Assembly: GCF_001651855.1 (NCBI RefSeq)
Contig: NZ_LNQC01000071.1
Location: 178,243 to 242,242 of the forward strand
Source of the DNA: Sinorhizobium americanum
GTDB lineage: Bacteria; Pseudomonadota; Alphaproteobacteria; Rhizobiales; Rhizobiaceae
Length of the DNA stretch: 64,000 nucleotides
Direction of reading: 5' to 3'
This document shows, piece by piece, positions 51,182 to 60,211 of this stretch. Within the stretch, counting starts at the first letter, position 1. Each line of letters opens with the position of its first letter. A program made the position numbers and the translations under genes. The notes under the pieces are model-generated. The model was not told the origin of the DNA. It searched no databases and worked only from the letters and a program-made list of their open reading frames with translations.

Positions 51182-53101
51182 ATGCAGCCGGTCTCTTATC
51201 GCCTCGAATCTGCCTGGCAGCCGGATGGCGGCCCCAACGGACGCTTCACCTTCAGTCTCTTCAATCTTTCCGGTAGGGTTCTGAGCGGCTTCCGTCTCGT
51301 CTACACCTCGCTGACCCGAGTCATCGATCCGGCTGCCTGCGAGGACGCCGTCTTCCTGCGCCGCAACGCCAATTTCCATGAATTCGCGCCACCCGAGGGG
51401 CTGACCCTTCAGCCGGGAGAAAGCTGGACCTTCGTGGTCAGCGGCCTTCACCGGCAGGCCAAGCACTGCACCGACGGGGCGAAGTCGGCCTATCTGACGC
51501 TGTCCGATGGCAAGCATGTGCCGGTGGCGGTCTCGGATCTTCGGCTCGAGGGTGCCACCAGCGAACCGCCGCCGGCCCGTCTGCCCGTAGGACGACTCGA
51601 CCTGCCATTCGCGCTGCAGCCCTGGCCGGCGAAGATTGATGCCGTGGCAGGAGAAGGATTTCCCGTGGTCCTCTACCCGGCCCCGGGAAGCAGCCCGGAG
51701 GATGTCGAGGCGGTCTCTAACGTGCTGGCGCTGTTTCACCGGCTCTTTGCCGCCGGGCACGCCCCGTTCAGCCTTGCACCGTCGGGGCAGGGTGTCCCGA
51801 TCATCTTCGCAAAGGGCGCTGATCTGGCGCCCGAGGCGTACCGGCTTGCCTTCTCCCCCCGCGACATCCGGCTTGACTATGGCGCCGCCGCCGGACGGCA
51901 ATACGGCCTGACGACGCTTGCGCAGCTCCTCGACGGCGCCCGCAACCATGCCGGAAAATTCCGCTTTCCCGCGTCGGGCACGATTGCCGACCGGCCACGC
52001 TACGATTGGCGCGGCTGCCATCTCGACGTGTCGCGGCAATTCTATCCGGCCGCCGACGTTCTGCGGCTGATCGATATTCTCGCCTGGTTCAAGCTCAACA
52101 TCTTCCATTGGCACCTGACGGACGACGAAGCCTGGCGGCTGGAGATTAAGGCCTATCCGACACTGACGACGCTCGGCGTTCTGCGCGGGCCCGACGAGCC
52201 GCTGCTGCCGCAGCTTGGCAACGGGGCGGAGCCCGCGGGCGGCTTCTACAGCCAGAAGGAAGTCAAGGCCATCGTCGCGCATGCGGCCGCGCTCAATGTC
52301 GAGGTGGTGCCGGAGATCGACATTCCCGGCCACAGCACCGCGGCGCTCGTAGCACTTCCCGAGCTCGCGGATGGCCAGGAGGCGCCGGAGAGCTATCATT
52401 CCGTTCAAGGCTACCCCAACAACGCGCTCAATCCAGCCGTCTTGCTCACCTACGAATTCCTCGAGAAAGTCTTCGACGAAATGGTCGAACTGTTCCCGAG
52501 CCGCTATATCCACATCGGTGGCGACGAGGTGGCGAACGGCTCCTGGCTCGCCTCGCCCCTGGCACGCAGGCTGATGGAAGAGGAAGGCATTTCCGGCACC
52601 TTCGCGCTGCAATCCTATTTCCTGACGAAGGTGAAGCAGATGCTGACGGCGCGCGGCCGCAAGCTCGCCGGCTGGAACGAGGTCGCCCATGGCGGCGGTG
52701 TCGGAACCGAAGACACGCTGCTAATGGCCTGGGAGAACCCCAAGGTGGGGATCGAGCTGGCGCGCGAGGGATATGACGTCGTGATGACGCCCGGACAGGC
52801 CTACTATCTCGACATGGCGCAGGCGGAGGCCTGGCAAGAGCCTGGCGCAAGCTGGGCCGGCACGGCAACGCCGGCGCATACCTATGGCTATGAGGCGGAA
52901 GGTGAGTTTCCGGAAGAGCTGAAGAGCCGCATGAAGGGCGTGCAGGCCTGTATCTGGTCGGAGCATTTCCTGTCGCGCGGCTATTTCAACCGGCTCGTCT
53001 TCCCGCGCCTGCCGGCAATCGCCGAAGCGGCCTGGACGCCGAAGGCTGAAAAGGACTGGCTACGCTTTGCGGCGATCGCTCCCCTGAGCCCGACCTTGTG
53101 A
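51182..53101 (+). CDS. Glycoside hydrolase family 20 beta-N-acetylhexosaminidase
   Basis: A 639-residue GH20 enzyme. An N-terminal carbohydrate-binding/beta domain (residues 1-150) precedes the GH20b domain and the TIM barrel: RYDWRGCHLDVSRQFYPA, LNIFHWHLTDDEAWRLEIK, VPEIDIPGHSTAAL and the catalytic pair in YIHIGGDEVANGSW (Asp448-Glu449). No signal peptide is visible, so it likely acts in the cytoplasm on an imported hexosaminide. ATG 51182 has GGAGG six bases upstream. M81 copy 2 follows after 9 bp. GH20 releases terminal GlcNAc or GalNAc, which fits an RpiR regulator. Confidence 0.9.
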   Translation: MQPVSYRLESAWQPDGGPNGRFTFSLFNLSGRVLSGFRLVYTSLTRVIDPAACEDAVFLRRNANFHEFAPPEGLTLQPGESWTFVVSGLHRQAKHCTDGAKSAYLTLSDGKHVPVAVSDLRLEGATSEPPPARLPVGRLDLPFALQPWPAKIDAVAGEGFPVVLYPAPGSSPEDVEAVSNVLALFHRLFAAGHAPFSLAPSGQGVPIIFAKGADLAPEAYRLAFSPRDIRLDYGAAAGRQYGLTTLAQLLDGARNHAGKFRFPASGTIADRPRYDWRGCHLDVSRQFYPAADVLRLIDILAWFKLNIFHWHLTDDEAWRLEIKAYPTLTTLGVLRGPDEPLLPQLGNGAEPAGGFYSQKEVKAIVAHAAALNVEVVPEIDIPGHSTAALVALPELADGQEAPESYHSVQGYPNNALNPAVLLTYEFLEKVFDEMVELFPSRYIHIGGDEVANGSWLASPLARRLMEEEGISGTFALQSYFLTKVKQMLTARGRKLAGWNEVAHGGGVGTEDTLLMAWENPKVGIELAREGYDVVMTPGQAYYLDMAQAEAWQEPGASWAGTATPAHTYGYEAEGEFPEELKSRMKGVQACIWSEHFLSRGYFNRLVFPRLPAIAEAAWTPKAEKDWLRFAAIAPLSPTL

Positions 53102-53110
53102 GTTTGCGCC

Positions 53111-54523
53111 ATGCGGATCGCCGTCGGTGGTATCCATACGGAATGCAGCACCTATTCGCCGGTGCTGATGTCGGTCGAGGACTTTCGGGTCCTGAGAGGC
53201 GAGGAATTGCTGGGGGACAAATATTTCAGCTTCCTCGCCGCCGATGATGTGAAGCACGTTCCGCTGCTCCATGCCCGCGCCGTCCCCGGCGGGCCGGTTT
53301 CTCGGCCGGCCTATGCGGAAAGCTTGAAGACAGCCCTGCCGATCGACGGGCTCTATCTCGCCATGCATGGCGCGATCAAGGTGGACGGGATGGACGATGC
53401 GGAGGGCGACTGGATTTCGGCCGCCCGTGCTGTCGTCGGTCCCGACTGCCCGATTGCCGTCAGCTATGACCTGCACGGCAATGTCAGCCAGCGGATCGTC
53501 GACCAGATCGACATTTTCGCCGCCTACCGCACGGCGCCGCATATCGATACGCGCGAAACCATGGTGCGCGCCTGGACGATGCTGGTCGATGCGCTGCGCA
53601 CGGACACGCGCCCGGGCGTCGCCTGGGCGCCAGTGCCGCTGCTCCTGCCTGGAGAACGGACTTCGACGGAGGATGAACCCGCCAGGCGCTTGTATGGGCG
53701 CCTGCCGGATTTCGATACGCGGCACGGCGTTCTCGATGCCAATCTAATGGTCGGCTATGTTTGGGCGGACGAACCGCGCGCCACCGCCTGCGCGGTCGTG
53801 ACCGGATCTGACAAAGAAGCCGCTTTGAAAGCGGTGGAGGAAATCGCCGCAAGCTACTGGAATGACCGGGAAAACTTCCGCTTCGGTCCGGTGACCGGAA
53901 CCCTCGCAGCGATGCTCGACTTTGCCGAAGGCGCGACGACGAAGCCCATCATTCTGGCGGATTCCGGCGACAACCCGACCGGCGGGGGCGTCGGCGACCG
54001 GGCCGACGTCATGAAGGCGCTTCTGGCGCGTGGTTGGCAGGACGCGCTGATCGCCGGAATTGCCGATCGGCCGGCGGTAGAGGCATGCTTTGCCGCAAGC
54101 GAGGGTGCGACCCCAGCCCTTCGGATCGGCGGGAGCCTCGACCCCTCGAGCGCTGCCGTCGAAGCCGCGGCGAAGGTCGTCAGGCTCGACGATCCCGGCT
54201 CCCTTGCGGAGCGCCAGGCGGTGGTTGAGGTGGACGGCATTACCGTCGTGCTCTCGGCCCGGCGGCGGCCCTATCACAATATCGAGGATTTCCGCCGGCT
54301 CGGTCTCGATCCAAAGGCGGTCCGCCTGCTGGTCGTCAAGTCCGGTTACCTTTCGCCGGAACTCGCGCCGATCGCCAATCCCAATCTGATGGCACTCACC
54401 AACGGTGTCGTCAATCAGGACATCGAGAAGCTCGCGAGCGAGCGCCGCCAGCGGCCGATCTTCCCCTTCGATCGCGATTTCGACTTCACGCCGAAGGCGC
54501 GGCTATCGGCCCGCTGGACCTGA
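53111..54523 (+). CDS. M81 family metallopeptidase (MlrC-like), copy 2
   Basis: A 470-residue M81 hydrolase, only distantly like copy 1. It shows MRIAVGGIHTECSTYSPV at the start, LAMHGAIKVDGMDDAEGDW, the metal site SYDLHGNVS and AYRTAPHIDTRET, and then LADSGDNPTGGGVGDRADVM. The amidohydrolase role is inferred from the family; the substrate is unknown. It follows GH20 at 9 bp, so one transcript codes for SDR, GH20 and M81. Having two divergent M81 enzymes in one regulon is unusual. Confidence 0.87.
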   Translation: MRIAVGGIHTECSTYSPVLMSVEDFRVLRGEELLGDKYFSFLAADDVKHVPLLHARAVPGGPVSRPAYAESLKTALPIDGLYLAMHGAIKVDGMDDAEGDWISAARAVVGPDCPIAVSYDLHGNVSQRIVDQIDIFAAYRTAPHIDTRETMVRAWTMLVDALRTDTRPGVAWAPVPLLLPGERTSTEDEPARRLYGRLPDFDTRHGVLDANLMVGYVWADEPRATACAVVTGSDKEAALKAVEEIAASYWNDRENFRFGPVTGTLAAMLDFAEGATTKPIILADSGDNPTGGGVGDRADVMKALLARGWQDALIAGIADRPAVEACFAASEGATPALRIGGSLDPSSAAVEAAAKVVRLDDPGSLAERQAVVEVDGITVVLSARRRPYHNIEDFRRLGLDPKAVRLLVVKSGYLSPELAPIANPNLMALTNGVVNQDIEKLASERRQRPIFPFDRDFDFTPKARLSARWT

Positions 54524-54592
54524 CGCAGCAGCCGCACGACCCGCCCGATGGCCCCGGGTGATTGACCTCGCCCTTCCGCGGAACACCCCTCC

Positions 54593-54988
54593 ATGTCTTC
54601 GGCGCTGCTCACGGCCATGCGAAACCCGGTCATTCGGGCGAGCATGCTCGCCATATTCCTCTTCGGCTTTGCCGGCGCCGCGACCTCGCCCTATCAGTCC
54701 GTGGTCGGCATTATCGAGCTAGGCCTCAGCGACGCATTCTACTCGGCCCTGATCTTCGCGGCCGCTTTTCTCAACGTCGTCGTCAGCATCACGGTCGGCA
54801 TCCTCGCAGACCGGGTCGGCAATTATCGCACCCTGATGCTGGCAGTCATTCTCTTCGGTATCGTCGGCTATGGGATGGTCTATGCCTGGCCGGCAAAGGC
54901 GAGCTTCATGCTTGCTAGGCTGCTGCTCCTGCCGATCTACGGTGCCCTCAATTCGCTCCTCTTCCCTTTGCACGCGCCCAACCCATAG
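54593..54988 (+). pseudogene. MFS transporter, N-terminal fragment
   Basis: 131 residues with about four membrane helices (NPVIRASMLAIFLFGFAGAA, SALIFAAAFLNVVVSI) and the MFS loop GILADRVGNYR, resembling sugar efflux (SetA-like) carriers. A full protein would be near 390-400 residues. The frame departs from an MFS-like sequence after IYGALNSLLF (about 54963) and stops soon after. The C-terminal end of an MFS gene reappears at 58287. It probably belonged to the RpiR regulon. Confidence 0.7.
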
Positions 54989-55232
54989 GACCAAGAGGAC
55001 AGAGCACCATATGAAACCAGCTCCTGCCACATACGGCAAGAGCTGCGTAGTAACCGCGTTGAGGTTGCTCATATAGTCGCCAAGCTACTGCCGTTTCTAG
55101 GATTGGTCGAGCCACATTGAAACTGGCGTGAGCGATGCTGCTTCGAGGCAACATCATCCCCGCCGACAGGCATTTAAGTACACGACGGTTGAGGGGGTAG
55201 GCGGGGTCGCTGCCCTCGGCAGGTGCCTCCGT

Positions 55233-55290
55233 AACCACACGATTGCGGCCGGAGGTCTTGGCGAGCTAGAGCGCCCGGTCCGTCCGCTGC
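55233..55290 (-). pseudogene. Remnant of a GGDEF (diguanylate cyclase) C-terminus
   Basis: Reading the minus strand gives AAD, a 4-base duplication (GGAC), then RAL-stop-LAKTSGRNRVV, the well-known GGDEF ending ADRALYxAKxxGRNRVV with a nonsense codon in place of Tyr. Nothing else of the gene is present. The surrounding 54989-55345 (about 357 bp) holds no other recognisable gene. Confidence 0.5.
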
Positions 55291-55345
55291 CCGCAACCTC
55301 CAGAATATGATAGCCCGCGGCACCCGGAGAAGGGGTTCTCTGCTC

Positions 55346-56239
55346 TCAAACCAGCATCGACTGCTGGGCGAAGATACCCGCCATCGCGCCTTGCCATGAT
55401 GCCGTGGTGACCGAGGCCATGAGGGGGTTTGCGAGGTCGCCGGCGGCGTAGATGCCGGGCATGCTGGTTTCGCGGCGCTCGTTGACCTTGAGGGCGATGC
55501 CGAGGGGCGTATCGACCGTGGCGAGGCCCAGTGATTCATGCAGGCTTGCGGACGGCTTGTTGCGCGGATGCGCAAACAGGATGTCGACGGCGACATTGGG
55601 GGCGGTATCGAGCTTGACGGTGGCATTATGGCCCCCGTGACGGGCGATTTCGGTGATCCGGCCATCAACGACAGGTATGTTGCGGCGCGCCAAATCGGCC
55701 CGGATATCGGGCGGAATGTCGTGACTATCGGCGAAGACCGTCAACGTGTCGGTCCAATCGTGGTACAGCTTGACATAAGTGTGCGACTGCGGGCCGGACC
55801 AGACGAGGCCCCAATGCTGGCCAGCGACTTCAAAGCCATCGCAATAGGGGCAAGGCACGATGGATGTGCCCCAGCTTTCGGCAAAGCCCGGAACATCAGA
55901 CATCTGGTCGGCGACACCATAGCTCAGGATCAGGCGGCGCGCCCCAAGGCTTTCGCCATCGCCAGTGAGGACGGAGAAATCGTCGATGGCGCCGGAGATG
56001 CTGTCGGCTCGGGCATTGACCAGCCTGATCGTGGGATAACGCGCCAGTTGCTGCCGCGCCTCGGCCAGAATGTCCAGCGGTGGCTTGTGATCGTGGCCGA
56101 GCAGACCATGCGAGTGGCCGGCGAACCGGTTGCGCGGCAGGCCTGTATCGAGAACGGTGACCTTGCGGCGGGCGCGGCCGAGCTGCAGCGCGCCGGCGAG
56201 ACCGGCAAAGCTGCCGCCGATAATGATGACGTCATCCAT
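55346..56239 (-). CDS. NAD(P)/FAD-dependent oxidoreductase, thioredoxin-reductase-like
   Basis: A 297-residue flavoprotein of the thioredoxin reductase fold. FAD motif DVIIIGGSFAGLAGALQLG at the start, redox-active CxxC in IVPCPYCDGFEVAG (about residues 132-135) and the second FAD motif GIYAAGDLANPLM near the end. The NADPH-domain GxGxxG is weak (GLVWSGPQSHTYV), so the electron donor is unclear. Start ATG 56239 fits the FAD motif. It is divergent from a tetR gene, with a strong dyad between, and is part of the block that splits the MFS gene. Confidence 0.85.
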   Translation of the reverse strand: MDDVIIIGGSFAGLAGALQLGRARRKVTVLDTGLPRNRFAGHSHGLLGHDHKPPLDILAEARQQLARYPTIRLVNARADSISGAIDDFSVLTGDGESLGARRLILSYGVADQMSDVPGFAESWGTSIVPCPYCDGFEVAGQHWGLVWSGPQSHTYVKLYHDWTDTLTVFADSHDIPPDIRADLARRNIPVVDGRITEIARHGGHNATVKLDTAPNVAVDILFAHPRNKPSASLHESLGLATVDTPLGIALKVNERRETSMPGIYAAGDLANPLMASVTTASWQGAMAGIFAQQSMLV

Positions 56240-56400
56240 GGTGATAAGCTCCGTGTTGTTTATGGAGGGGGGTGGGCTGAGCCTGGCGCGAAATTTCGTC
56301 CAGCGATACGCATTCGATATCGCCAAGCTGCCCAGGGAAACTTGATTTGGAGGACAGGGTAAAATCCACTCTTTGGCTTGCATATTTACGAAACTACATG

Positions 56401-56426
56401 GTATCGTAATTTAAGAATAACGATAC
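56401..56426. promoter_or_regulatory. Candidate TetR operator
   Basis: GTATCGT-A-ATT-TAAG-AAT-A-ACGATAC: 7-base outer arms and 3-base inner arms match exactly over 26 bp. It lies in the divergent promoter region, 20 bp before the tetR start. A typical autoregulatory operator. Confidence 0.7.
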
Positions 56427-56446
56427 TGTCAAGGACTGGAATTGTC

Positions 56447-57094
56447 GTGACCGAAAATAGCCGGGGCCGGCGCGGCCGGCCCGTCAACGAGGCGCTTGGC
56501 CAAACGATAGTCGACGCCGCGGGCGAACTGTTTGCGGAATTGGGTTTTCAAGCGACGACATTGAACAAAGTCGCCCAGCGAGCGAAGATATCCAAGCTCA
56601 GCATCTACAGGCACTTCGAGAACAAGGAGGCGCTGTTCGGCGCAGCCTTTGCGGCCCGCTGCCAGCAGTTTGTACCACTGGCCCTTTTTGAAGGCGTCGA
56701 CGGTTCGGCCGCAGATCAGCTCATGGCTGTGGCATCATCGCTGCTTCGCACGCTGTTGCGCCCGGACGTCCGCAATGTCGAAGCCATGGTCATGGCCGAC
56801 ACGCCTAATCAAAAGTCGTTAAGCAAGCTCCATTACGAAGCCGGACCCGCCCACATCATCGCTCAAATCGAGGCCCTGTTGCGTCAGTTGCACGCGAAGG
56901 CGGTTCTCAACGTCCCCGATCCCCGCCAGTCCGCCCGCTTGTTCGCCGCGCTTATCAAAGGTTCCGATCTCCTGGTTATCGCACGCTTCGATGAGGCGAG
57001 AGCAGAGGACGACAACGAAATCGAATCCTATTGCCGGTCGGCCGTCGCCATGTTCATCGCCGCGCACGGTGGCAACGACCACGCGGGCGGATAG
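56447..57094 (+). CDS. TetR/AcrR family regulator
   Basis: A 215-residue TetR repressor starting at GTG 56447 with AAGGA upstream. The basic tail GRRGRPVNE precedes the HTH (about 14-60: IVDAAGELFAELGFQATTLN, AKISKLSIYRHFENKEALFG). The C-terminal part fits the TetR_C family often found with oxidoreductases. It probably controls itself, the divergent flavoprotein gene and perhaps the methyltransferase 34 bp downstream. Confidence 0.86.
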   Translation: MTENSRGRRGRPVNEALGQTIVDAAGELFAELGFQATTLNKVAQRAKISKLSIYRHFENKEALFGAAFAARCQQFVPLALFEGVDGSAADQLMAVASSLLRTLLRPDVRNVEAMVMADTPNQKSLSKLHYEAGPAHIIAQIEALLRQLHAKAVLNVPDPRQSARLFAALIKGSDLLVIARFDEARAEDDNEIESYCRSAVAMFIAAHGGNDHAGG

Positions 57095-57128
57095 CCTTGT
57101 TAAGAACGGATCAGAACAAGGATATAGC

Positions 57129-57992
57129 ATGGCAGAGAAAAATGTTTATCAGGTTGCCGACTGGAATGGCCAAAGCGGGGAGCGCTGGGTCGCTTACCAG
57201 GCCCGGCTCGATGCCATGATGGCGGTGTTCGGCCAGGCCGCGATCGAAGCCGCCGCGCCCGCGACGGGCGAACGCGTGCTGGACGTCGGCTGCGGCGCGG
57301 GAGCGTCTAGTCTGGATCTGGCCGCCCGCGTCGGCGCGGCGGGCCATGTGCTAGGCGTGGACATATCCGAACCGCTGATCGGCCGAGCGCGCGCGCTAAC
57401 GCCGCAGGATACGCCGGCCCTGTTCCAGGTGGCCGACGCCAGCAGCACCGAGTTGCCCGAGGGCGCGTTCGACATCCTGTTCTCGCGCTTCGGAGTGATG
57501 TTCTTTGACGCTCCTACGGCGGCGTTCGCTCATATGCGCCGTGCGCTCAAGCCGGGCGGGCGGGTCGCTTTCGTCTGCTGGCGCGGCATGGCCGAGAACG
57601 ATTGGGTGCGCTTGCCGATGGGCGCGATCAAGGGCATCGTCCCGCCGATGCCGCCGCTCCATCCCGAAGCGCCTGGCCCATTCTCGTTTGGCGACCAGGG
57701 GCGGGTGGCGCGTATTCTAACGGCGGCTGGCTTCACCGATGTCGCTATCGCGCCATTCGATGCCTCCATCCCGTTCGGCGAGGGGGGGACGCGGGACGCG
57801 GCAATCGACGACGCGGTGGAGATGACACTCGAGGTCGGCCCGCTGTCGCGCGCTCTCGCTAATCAGCCCGACGACATCCGGGCCCGCGCCTCGGCCGCGG
57901 TTCGTGCCGCCTTCGCGGGCTGCCCAGGTGAGCGGTCGGTGATGATCGACGGCGCGGCGTGGATCGTCACGGCGCGCAATCCGGCAAGCTGA
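57129..57992 (+). CDS. Class I SAM-dependent methyltransferase
   Basis: A 287-residue methyltransferase. Motif I is VLDVGCGAGASSLDLAARV (about residue 52), motif II GVDISEPLIGRAR, and the later strand ILFSRFGVMFF is followed by ALKPGGRVAFVCW (motif III/post III), as in UbiE/Coq5-like small-molecule enzymes. The N-terminus YQVADWNGQSGERWVAYQ occurs in many such proteins of unknown substrate. ATG 57129 has AAGGA 8 bases before. It forms a module with the TetR and flavoprotein genes. Confidence 0.85.
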   Translation: MAEKNVYQVADWNGQSGERWVAYQARLDAMMAVFGQAAIEAAAPATGERVLDVGCGAGASSLDLAARVGAAGHVLGVDISEPLIGRARALTPQDTPALFQVADASSTELPEGAFDILFSRFGVMFFDAPTAAFAHMRRALKPGGRVAFVCWRGMAENDWVRLPMGAIKGIVPPMPPLHPEAPGPFSFGDQGRVARILTAAGFTDVAIAPFDASIPFGEGGTRDAAIDDAVEMTLEVGPLSRALANQPDDIRARASAAVRAAFAGCPGERSVMIDGAAWIVTARNPAS

Positions 57993-58286
57993 CAGGGATT
58001 AACAGGGGGAGACGCCCCGTCTCGATGGCTCGGCGTCGGCCGTGGCGCGATCGCCCCCGCACCGCTTGCGGCCGGAACGCAGATGAGGTGAGGTAGGGCG
58101 GCGGGCTTTTGTCCCAGGTCGCACCGCTGCCATTGGTTTATATCGCGCTCATCGGCGACTACCTCTGGAACGAAATTGACCGCCCCCTCGAACGATTCAA
58201 GCCAATCCGCGCTAACCACTTCAATCCAAACAAGTCAATTTCCCTTTGCGGTATTAGTGCAGTAATGCCCACAGAGCCCCGATTAA
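57993..58286. other. Gene-free junction region
   Basis: About 290 bp after the methyltransferase. A short frame from 58109 reads PLPLVYIALIGDYLWNE, which may be a transporter scrap, but it is too short to assign. No complete gene or signal was found. Confidence 0.4.
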
Positions 58287-58382
58287 TCTGGAACCGCACT
58301 GCTCGGCGCCGCCGCCGGGCTTGCAGGGCTTGTGCTGCTCCTCATGCTCGACGGCAAGCGCGCCCGGGTTTCGGCATCATAA
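58287..58382 (+). pseudogene. MFS transporter, C-terminal fragment
   Basis: The frame ending at TAA 58380-58382 reads LGAAAGLAGLVLLLML followed by DGKRARVSAS, a last membrane helix and a basic tail as at the end of MFS carriers. It has no start of its own and a stop directly before it (58284). Together with 54593-54988 it fits one MFS gene whose middle was replaced by the intervening block. Confidence 0.55.
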
Positions 58383-58421
58383 GAGCCGGGCAGCGGGAGG
58401 CCGCGGACAGCCTCCCGTGTT

Positions 58422-60104
58422 TCATAAGTTGCCGAGGATGCCGGGCAGGCGCAGGCCCTGTTCCTTGGCGCATTCGACCGCGATGTCATAGCCCGCATCC
58501 GCATGGCGCATGACGCCGGTCGCCGGATCGTTCCAGAGAACCCGCTCGATGCGGCGGGCGGCATCTTCCGAGCCGTCGCAGCAGATGACGACGCCCGAAT
58601 GCTGCGAGAAGCCCATGCCAACGCCGCCGCCGTGATGCAGCGAGACCCAGGTGGCGCCCGAGGCCGTGTTGAGCAGCGCGTTCAACAGCGGCCAGTCGGA
58701 TACGGCGTCGGACCCGTCCTTCATCGCTTCGGTCTCGCGGTTCGGTGAGGCCACCGAGCCGGAGTCGAGATGATCGCGGCCGATGACGACCGGCGCGCTG
58801 AGCTCGCCGGATCTCACCATCTCGTTGAAGGCCAGGCCGAGGCGATGGCGATCGCCCAGCCCCACCCAGCAGATGCGCGCCGGCAGGCCCTGGAAGGCGA
58901 TGCGCTCGGCGGCCATGTCGAGCCAGTTATGCAGATGCTTGTTGTCGGGCAGCAGTTCCTTCACCTTGGCGTCGGTCTTGCGGATATCCTCCGGATCGCC
59001 CGACAGCGCCGCCCAGCGGAACGGGCCGATGCCACGGCAGAACAGCGGACGGATATAGGCCGGCACGAAGCCCGGGAAGGCGAAGGCGTTTTCGAGGCCT
59101 TCTTCCTTCGCCACCTGGCGGATGTTGTTGCCGTAGTCGAAGGTCGGGATACCCATGTCCTGGAAGGCGATCATCGCTTCGACATGCTCGCGCATCGAAG
59201 CGCGGGCGGCCCTTTCCACGGCTTTCGGGTCGCTTTCGCGCTTCTGCTTCCACTCGGCCATCGTCCAACCCTTCGGCAGATAGCCGTTGATCGGATCATG
59301 TGCCGAGGTCTGGTCGGTCACCATATCCGGGCGGATGCCGCGACGGACCATTTCCGGCAGAATCTCGGCCGTGTTGCCGAGCAGGCCGACGGATTTCGCC
59401 TCGCCCGCGGCGGTCCAGCCGTTGATCATCGCCATCGCTTCATCAAGCGTCTCGGCTTTCGCGTCGACATAGCGGGTGCGCAGGCGGAAATCGATGGAAT
59501 CCGGATTGCACTCAACGGCGAGGCAGCACGCGCCAGCCATGACGGCGGCGAGCGGCTGGGCGCCGCCCATGCCGCCGAGGCCGCCGGTCAGCACCCATTT
59601 GCCCTTGAGGTCGCCGTTGTAATGCTGGCGGCCGGCTTCGACAAAGGTTTCATAGGTGCCCTGCACGATGCCCTGGCTGCCGATATAGATCCACGAACCG
59701 GCGGTCATCTGGCCGTACATGGCGAGACCCTTCCTATCCAGTTCGTTGAAATGGTCCCAGGTCGCCCAGTGCGGCACCAGGTTGGAATTGGCGATCAGCA
59801 CGCGCGGCGCATCCTTGTGGGTGCGGAAGACGCCGACCGGCTTGCCGGACTGGATGAGCAGGGTCTCGTCCTCGTTGAGATCCTTCAAAGTCGCGACGAT
59901 CCGGTCGAAATCCGCCCAGGTACGGGCGGCTCGGCCGATGCCGCCATAGACGACGAGCTCGTGGGGGTTTTCGGCGACCTCCGGGTCGAGGTTGTTCATC
60001 AGCATCCGGAGCGGCGCTTCGGTCAGCCAGCTCTTGGCGCTGATCTCGGTTCCACGCGGGCTGCGCACGTCGCGGATGTTGTGGCGCGGATTGTTCATGT
60101 TCAT
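58422..60104 (-). CDS. hutU: Urocanate hydratase
   Basis: HutU converts urocanate to 4-imidazolone-5-propionate with tightly bound NAD+. The 560-residue protein shows [35 protein letters not shown], the NAD loop [32 protein letters not shown] and the active-site Cys region [20 protein letters not shown]. Length equals typical HutU. Start ATG 60104 has GGGAG upstream. It is the last gene of the hut operon, separated from hutG by 107 bp. Confidence 0.95.
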   Translation of the reverse strand: MNMNNPRHNIRDVRSPRGTEISAKSWLTEAPLRMLMNNLDPEVAENPHELVVYGGIGRAARTWADFDRIVATLKDLNEDETLLIQSGKPVGVFRTHKDAPRVLIANSNLVPHWATWDHFNELDRKGLAMYGQMTAGSWIYIGSQGIVQGTYETFVEAGRQHYNGDLKGKWVLTGGLGGMGGAQPLAAVMAGACCLAVECNPDSIDFRLRTRYVDAKAETLDEAMAMINGWTAAGEAKSVGLLGNTAEILPEMVRRGIRPDMVTDQTSAHDPINGYLPKGWTMAEWKQKRESDPKAVERAARASMREHVEAMIAFQDMGIPTFDYGNNIRQVAKEEGLENAFAFPGFVPAYIRPLFCRGIGPFRWAALSGDPEDIRKTDAKVKELLPDNKHLHNWLDMAAERIAFQGLPARICWVGLGDRHRLGLAFNEMVRSGELSAPVVIGRDHLDSGSVASPNRETEAMKDGSDAVSDWPLLNALLNTASGATWVSLHHGGGVGMGFSQHSGVVICCDGSEDAARRIERVLWNDPATGVMRHADAGYDIAVECAKEQGLRLPGILGNL

Positions 60105-60211
60105 GCCTCACTCCCTGTCAAATTGAGGTCTCGGCGGGATGCTGGAGACTGTGCTGCGCTATCGGATCAGCATTCCGCCACAAGTGTCTGTGTTCGTTGA
60201 ATTCTGCAAGT

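Noticed and set aside
58109..58260. Transporter fragment (PLPLVYIALIGDYLWNE)
   Set aside because: Only a short stretch looks membrane-like; too little to name a family.
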